Shown piece after piece: positions 59,779-64,000 of a stretch of 64,000 nt of DNA (within the stretch, counting starts at the first letter, position 1; each line of letters begins with the position of its first letter). Location: contig LUYE01000003.1 of the NCBI GenBank assembly GCA_001602645.1, forward strand, positions 1 to 64,000. Reading direction: 5' to 3'. The position numbers were made by a program, and so were the translations under genes. The notes beneath the pieces are model-generated. The model worked only from the letters and a program-made list of their open reading frames with translations. It was not told where the DNA came from and did not search any database. The stretch is from Methanosarcinales archaeon Methan_01. GTDB lineage: Archaea > Halobacteriota > Methanosarcinia > Methanotrichales > Methanotrichaceae.

Positions 59779-60219
59779 TCATCTCACTATCATCACCGGC
59801 ACAGAAGACCAGTTCAGGACCTTCTGGGCGACGCTCCCGATCAGCTTCGAAGACAAGCCTCCCTCGCCGTGGCTTCCCATCAGGATCAGGTCGGCCCCCT
59901 CGATCTCCGCCGTATCGACGATCCTGGAGGCTGGGTCCCCCTCCTTTATGAGAGGCTCCACCCGAACCCCCGCAGCCTCCCCCATCTTGCATACCTCAGA
60001 GACAACCTCCTCGGCGGAGGCTTTGAGGGCCCGCCTCAGATCCTCCTGGGCGAACCCCCTGCCGATCATGGCGGCGATTACCCTCGATATCGCCATCTCA
60101 TTTATTACGTAGAGGACCACCACCTCGGACCCGAGGAACTTCGCGAGCTTGATGCCGGACCTGCTGGAGTTCATGGAGGTAGCAGAGCCGTCGGTGGCTA
60201 TCAGGATCTTCTCGTACAT
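59779..60219 (-). CDS. Universal stress protein (UspA family)
   Basis: MYEKILIATDGSATSMNSSRSGIKLAK; GADLILMGSHGEGGLSSKLIGSVAQKVLNWSSVPVMIVR. Confidence 0.96.
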   Translation of the reverse strand: MYEKILIATDGSATSMNSSRSGIKLAKFLGSEVVVLYVINEMAISRVIAAMIGRGFAQEDLRRALKASAEEVVSEVCKMGEAAGVRVEPLIKEGDPASRIVDTAEIEGADLILMGSHGEGGLSSKLIGSVAQKVLNWSSVPVMIVR

Positions 60220-60247
60220 CTTATTACTCCTCCTGGATCTTTCCACC

Positions 60248-60643
60248 CTAAGGCCGATCTTTCGCCCTCAATATCCTCACCGCCAGGAGGGCGGCGTTCT
60301 CCCCCGCGTCGATCCCCACGCAGGCGACGGGGACCCCTGGCGGCATCTGGGAGATGGCGAGGAGGGCGTCGAGGCCCCCCAGCTTTGCGCTCACCGGGAC
60401 CCCGATCACCGGCCGATCCGTCCGAGAGGCGATGAAGCCGGGGAGAGCGGCGGATAGCCCCGCCACGGCTATGAAGATCTTTGCATCCGTCTCCTTTATG
60501 TAACGGTCCAGAGCGACGGGATCTCTGTGGGCCGAGAGGATACGCTCGTCGTAGTCGACCCCCTTCTCCACCAGGACCCGCAGGACCTTCTCCACCACAG
60601 AGCTATCCGATTTGGACCCGGATATGACGGCGATATCGGTCAT
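60248..60643 (-). CDS. purE: Phosphoribosylaminoimidazole carboxylase PurE-type
   Basis: [95 protein letters not shown]. Confidence 0.95.
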   Translation of the reverse strand: MTDIAVISGSKSDSSVVEKVLRVLVEKGVDYDERILSAHRDPVALDRYIKETDAKIFIAVAGLSAALPGFIASRTDRPVIGVPVSAKLGGLDALLAISQMPPGVPVACVGIDAGENAALLAVRILRAKDRP

Positions 60644-60691
60644 GACACAAAACCTCTCCGTTTTCTGAACCCGAAGGCCTCGAACCGCAGA

Positions 60692-60976
60692 CTAGGGGAG
60701 GTTATTCTCACCTTGAAGCTCGTGCTGCTTCTCCAGGCTCATCCTTATCAGGATCGCGAAGACCTCCTTCACCGCCCCAGCGTCAATGCCGAGCTCCGTC
60801 GCCGAATCGAGGGCCCGCTTCATCACGAGCTTCTCCTGTTTTTTGTCCTCGATTCCGACGCCCAGTGCCCGTTTGGCCTCGAAGATATCCTCCGCCAGCC
60901 TCACCCGTTCGTAAATCAGCCGTATTATATCCCGGTCGACTTTTTGGACTTCTGCGCGAAGATCTTCCAGGCTCAT
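60692..60976 (-). CDS. Chorismate mutase (AroQ type)
   Basis: MSLEDLRAEVQKVDRDIIRLIYERVRLAEDIFEAKRALGVGIEDKKQEKLVMKRA. Confidence 0.9.
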   Translation of the reverse strand: MSLEDLRAEVQKVDRDIIRLIYERVRLAEDIFEAKRALGVGIEDKKQEKLVMKRALDSATELGIDAGAVKEVFAILIRMSLEKQHELQGENNLP

Positions 60977-61833
60977 CGTCGCCACCCCGGTCCTTTGATT
61001 GAGCCCCTGTTGTTAACCTTCGTCCTTATCACCCTTCCGCCCAGTGGGAGCCAGGCCGCCTCGACATCGCCGATATTTTCGTCCTCGACCAGGGCGGCGT
61101 AGGCGGGACCCGTCCCCGAGAGGCTGGCGCCTTTGGCTCCGCCGCCGAGGGCCGCGAATATGGGGTCGGATGATAGGCGGAGGGCGCTGCAGTAGACGAG
61201 GCCGTTGAGGGTCATCGCCCTAGGATAGTCTCCCGCCAGGGCGAGGTCAAAGATCGTGTCCGCCACCGGGGCGAGAAGCCTCGACCTCCTGACGTCCGTC
61301 TCCCTCGAGAAGATCTTCTCTGCCGGGACGAGGAGGAGGACCTCCGACTCCATCTCCTCCCTCTTGAGGAGCTCGAGCCTTCGGTTGTCGGTGACGACGA
61401 CCCCCCCCAGCATCGAGGCGGCGGCGTCGTCGAAGGCGCCGGTGATGGTGACGCCGGCGTCCATGGCCGCCGCGACCCCGGTCCTCGTCGCCTCCAGGGG
61501 GTCGAGGTCCTCGCCGAGGGCGTCGAGGGTGGCGAGGACGACGGCGTTGGCGGCGGCGCTGCTGCTCTTCAGCCCCCGGGCCAGAGGGATATCGCTCCAC
61601 GTCCTGACGACTCCTCCAGCGACGACGCCGAACCTCTCCAGGACCCTTTCGACGGACCTGACGATCAGACGGTCGTCTATGCCGGGTACGTCGCCTTTGA
61701 CCGGCGGGGGACCGTCCAGGATCACCTCGGCAGAGGTCTTCAGGTCGACCCCGAAGGCCGACCCCTTCCAGTTGGCTACGGCGTTGAGGACCGTGGCGGC
61801 GCCGAAGGCCGTCGCCGTTCCCCTCCGCCTCAC
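60973..61833 (-). CDS. aroK: Shikimate kinase, archaeal GHMP type
   Basis: GTATAFGAATVLNAVANWKGSAFGVDLKTSAEVIL; IPLARGLKSSSAAANAVVLATLDALG; LSGTGPAYAAL. Confidence 0.93.
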   Translation of the reverse strand: MRRRGTATAFGAATVLNAVANWKGSAFGVDLKTSAEVILDGPPPVKGDVPGIDDRLIVRSVERVLERFGVVAGGVVRTWSDIPLARGLKSSSAAANAVVLATLDALGEDLDPLEATRTGVAAAMDAGVTITGAFDDAAASMLGGVVVTDNRRLELLKREEMESEVLLLVPAEKIFSRETDVRRSRLLAPVADTIFDLALAGDYPRAMTLNGLVYCSALRLSSDPIFAALGGGAKGASLSGTGPAYAALVEDENIGDVEAAWLPLGGRVIRTKVNNRGSIKGPGWRR

Positions 61834-62354
61834 GGCAACCCCGCCTCGATGATCGCCTTCAGCTTCTCAAAGTCCTCGGCCACCTCGGGGCTCCCAGACC
61901 GGTGGTACTTGTCGATCAGCTTATCGATCAGCTCCAGCTCCGATACCGCGGAGCTGAAGGAGGGATCATGGCTTCCGAGCATAAAGAGGGGTATGACGAC
62001 CGCCCCTCCCCGAACGGTCTCCTCCGTCAGCCCATTCACCACCACGACGAAGGTGTAGGCCCGGTAGCCTAGGCCTGCGGCGATGTTCTTGGCCAGGCTT
62101 CCGATCTGCTGGATCCTCCGGGTCGAGAGGTTCTTGTAGGCTGCGACCGAGTCCTTGTACTCCACGAACATGAGAGCTTCATCGGTCCAGAGGATGGCGT
62201 CGTACTCCACGATCGCGACGGAGTTCTTCATCGCCACGACGTTGAATAGGACGCCGCGACACCATGAGAGGTTGAGGTTTATCCTGAAGTCCAGCTCCGT
62301 ATCCTGGACGGTCCTGGACTTCAGGACGTAAGGGTCACTCCTCAGCTCTATCAT
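61830..62354 (-). CDS. Uncharacterised protein with PD-(D/E)XK/NERD-like nuclease motif
   Basis: VAIVEYDAILWTDEALMFVEYKDSVAAYKN resembles the (E)xD...(E)xK core; 4-bp overlap with the shikimate kinase gene. Start trimmed to MIELRSDPYVLK. Confidence 0.6.
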   Translation of the reverse strand: MIELRSDPYVLKSRTVQDTELDFRINLNLSWCRGVLFNVVAMKNSVAIVEYDAILWTDEALMFVEYKDSVAAYKNLSTRRIQQIGSLAKNIAAGLGYRAYTFVVVVNGLTEETVRGGAVVIPLFMLGSHDPSFSSAVSELELIDKLIDKYHRSGSPEVAEDFEKLKAIIEAGLP

Positions 62355-62451
62355 GGTGGAGGAGACCCCCTGGTCGGTTAAAGGATTTTCCTCTCTTGGG
62401 GGGCAAAGGGATAAGGCCGACCTCATGAGAACAGACCTCCGGTGAAGTTAA

Positions 62452-62757
62452 TTGACGGATAAAAAAAGGATGGAGCAGCTGGGGGTCAGGATCCCCGATA
62501 GGCTGGAGCCGGTGTACGCGAACCTGATCAAGATCAGCCACGCCGACGACGAGGTCACCCTGACCTTCCTCCACAAGATCCCCGAGACGAATTTGGCCCA
62601 AGGCAGGGCGATCGTTACTATTACGCCGCAGCACGCGAAGAGGCTGCTGCGGGCCCTATCCGCGAACCTGAAGAGGTATGAGGCGACCTTCGGCGAGATA
62701 AAGCTCCCCGAGGACGGCGGCGCTCGGGAGGAGAGCAGCAACGTCGAGGTGGCCTGA
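62452..62757 (+). CDS. DUF3467 family protein
   Basis: PVYANLIKISHADDEVTLTFLHKIPETNLAQGRAIVTITPQHAKRLLRALSANLKRYEATFGEIKLP. Confidence 0.8.
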   Translation: MTDKKRMEQLGVRIPDRLEPVYANLIKISHADDEVTLTFLHKIPETNLAQGRAIVTITPQHAKRLLRALSANLKRYEATFGEIKLPEDGGAREESSNVEVA

Positions 62758-62831
62758 CCCCGGCCGGACCGCCCCTGAGCCTCCGACCCGCCAGGACCGA
62801 AACCTCCCCCACCGCCCCCTCCAGGCCCTGA

Positions 62832-63992
62832 TCAGCCCTGGAGGAGGCTCCAGACGAGGGCTGGGATCATCCTGGGGCGGGATCGGGCGAGGGCGACCCC
62901 CGACGATAGCCCTTTTCTGAATAGGGATCCCGAAAGGTCGAGGTCTCCCTCCGCGAGGCCCGCCGCCAGCCGGTCTATATCCTCGTCGTCCATACCCCCG
63001 AGGGTCAACAACGAAGCCCGCCCCATCCGGTACTCCAGGCCGAACTCCCGGCGCCAGAGGCGGACGTAGGGCGAGAGCCCCCGCCCCGAGACGTCCCCAG
63101 ACGCGACGGCCCGGGCCGCCACATCCCCGGCGATCGTCCCCGCCCGGATGGCGTAGGCGATCCCGCTCATGCCGGCGGCGGCGCCCGTCGCCATCAGGGA
63201 GTCGGCGACGATCTCCCCCGGCAGCGCAGCGATGGCGTCCCCTCCCCGGTTGATGGAGACGACCTTCATCTCCCGGACGTCGTACTTGGCGGAGTTGCGG
63301 TGCTTGAAGAGCTCCACGAACCGGTCCAAAAAGGGGCGGACGTCTCGGCCGCGCCCCCGGACGAAGACTCCCAAGGTGGCCAGATCGCCGCCGCCGGGGG
63401 AGAAGGTCGCCTTCCAACCCGGAGAGATCGAGCCGACGAAGTACTCGAACCGCCGCTCCTCCCCCAGGCCCGCTAATTCGACGACCGCCTCGGCGGCCCA
63501 GGCGACGTCTTCAGGATGCTGGAGCGGCGAAAGCCCCTCTCTTCTCGCAATCAAGCCATCGACCCCGGAGGCGTCTATGACGACCCGCGCCCCTATCTCC
63601 CCGGCGTCGGTCTCGACCCGCCGCCCGGTGCCCGCCGGGGGGGCGCTCCGTGCCTCGCCCCGGAGGAGCCGGGCCCCGGCCCTCTCGGCCCGTTCGAGGT
63701 AAAGCGCATCGAACCTTGATCGGTCGATGAAACTCCCCGGCGCCGGGATCTCGACGGCGTGGCCAGCGGGGGAGATGATCCGCATCCCTTCGAGGTCGTG
63801 GAGGACGTACTCCCGCTCGACGGCTAAACCCGCCCGGGAGAACATCCCGTCGAAGAAGGTGTTCGCCGGGTGGTCGAAGCTCCCGCCCATGTCTTTATCA
63901 AGGAGTATCACCTCGGCGCCGCTTTTGGCGGCCGAGGTGGCAGCGGCGATCCCCGAGGGGGAGGCCCCCACCACCAGAACGTCGCAGTTCAC
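62832..63992 (-). CDS. Geranylgeranyl reductase-like FAD-dependent oxidoreductase
   Basis: DVLVVGASPSGIAAATSAAKSGAEVILLDKD (FAD Rossmann), VIDASGVDGLIARREGL, PGEIVADSLMATGAAAGMSGIAYAIRAGTIAGDVAA. Confidence 0.85.
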   Translation of the reverse strand: MNCDVLVVGASPSGIAAATSAAKSGAEVILLDKDMGGSFDHPANTFFDGMFSRAGLAVEREYVLHDLEGMRIISPAGHAVEIPAPGSFIDRSRFDALYLERAERAGARLLRGEARSAPPAGTGRRVETDAGEIGARVVIDASGVDGLIARREGLSPLQHPEDVAWAAEAVVELAGLGEERRFEYFVGSISPGWKATFSPGGGDLATLGVFVRGRGRDVRPFLDRFVELFKHRNSAKYDVREMKVVSINRGGDAIAALPGEIVADSLMATGAAAGMSGIAYAIRAGTIAGDVAARAVASGDVSGRGLSPYVRLWRREFGLEYRMGRASLLTLGGMDDEDIDRLAAGLAEGDLDLSGSLFRKGLSSGVALARSRPRMIPALVWSLLQG

Positions 63993-64000
63993 GGTTGTTT

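Overview
The window is GC-rich archaeal chromosome, most likely from a methanogenic euryarchaeon. Markers for this are coenzyme F420 (cofE), methanopterin (beta-RFAP synthase), archaeal shikimate kinase, LonB, CDC48, DUF2111 and a geranylgeranyl-reductase-like flavoprotein. A Methanothrix/Methanosaeta-type genome is my inference, not tested. No rRNA, CRISPR array, transposase or prophage was recognised. One tRNA (Thr, GGT) is present. Main blocks: CDC48 ATPase (1.9-4.1 kb); a lone short XseA-like protein with a C-terminal TM helix (4.3-5.2 kb); a zinc-type ABC importer preceded by a Cys-rich small protein and a perfect 14-bp inverted repeat (5.3-8.2 kb); an ABC-2 exporter; a DHPS-like gene followed by a CofE-cytidine deaminase fusion (11.1-13.5 kb); a surface glycan locus (13.7-25.6 kb); a protein quality-control block (TldD, LonB, second CDC48, HTH regulator, CorC-like, HtpX, two exported TPR proteins; 25.7-39.8 kb); argG and a radical SAM protein; an Era-like GTPase/DUF2073/Zn-ribbon trio; several small secreted proteins; and a biosynthetic stretch (inositol-phosphate synthase, prephenate dehydratase, HMG-CoA reductase, chorismate lyase-RFAP synthase fusion, shikimate kinase, chorismate mutase, purE). 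The best leads are the inverted repeat plus CxxxCxxC protein at the zinc importer, the membrane-anchored XseA without its XseB-binding region, the domain fusions, and two short ORFs missing from the ORF track. All family names come from motif recognition by eye; no database search was run.
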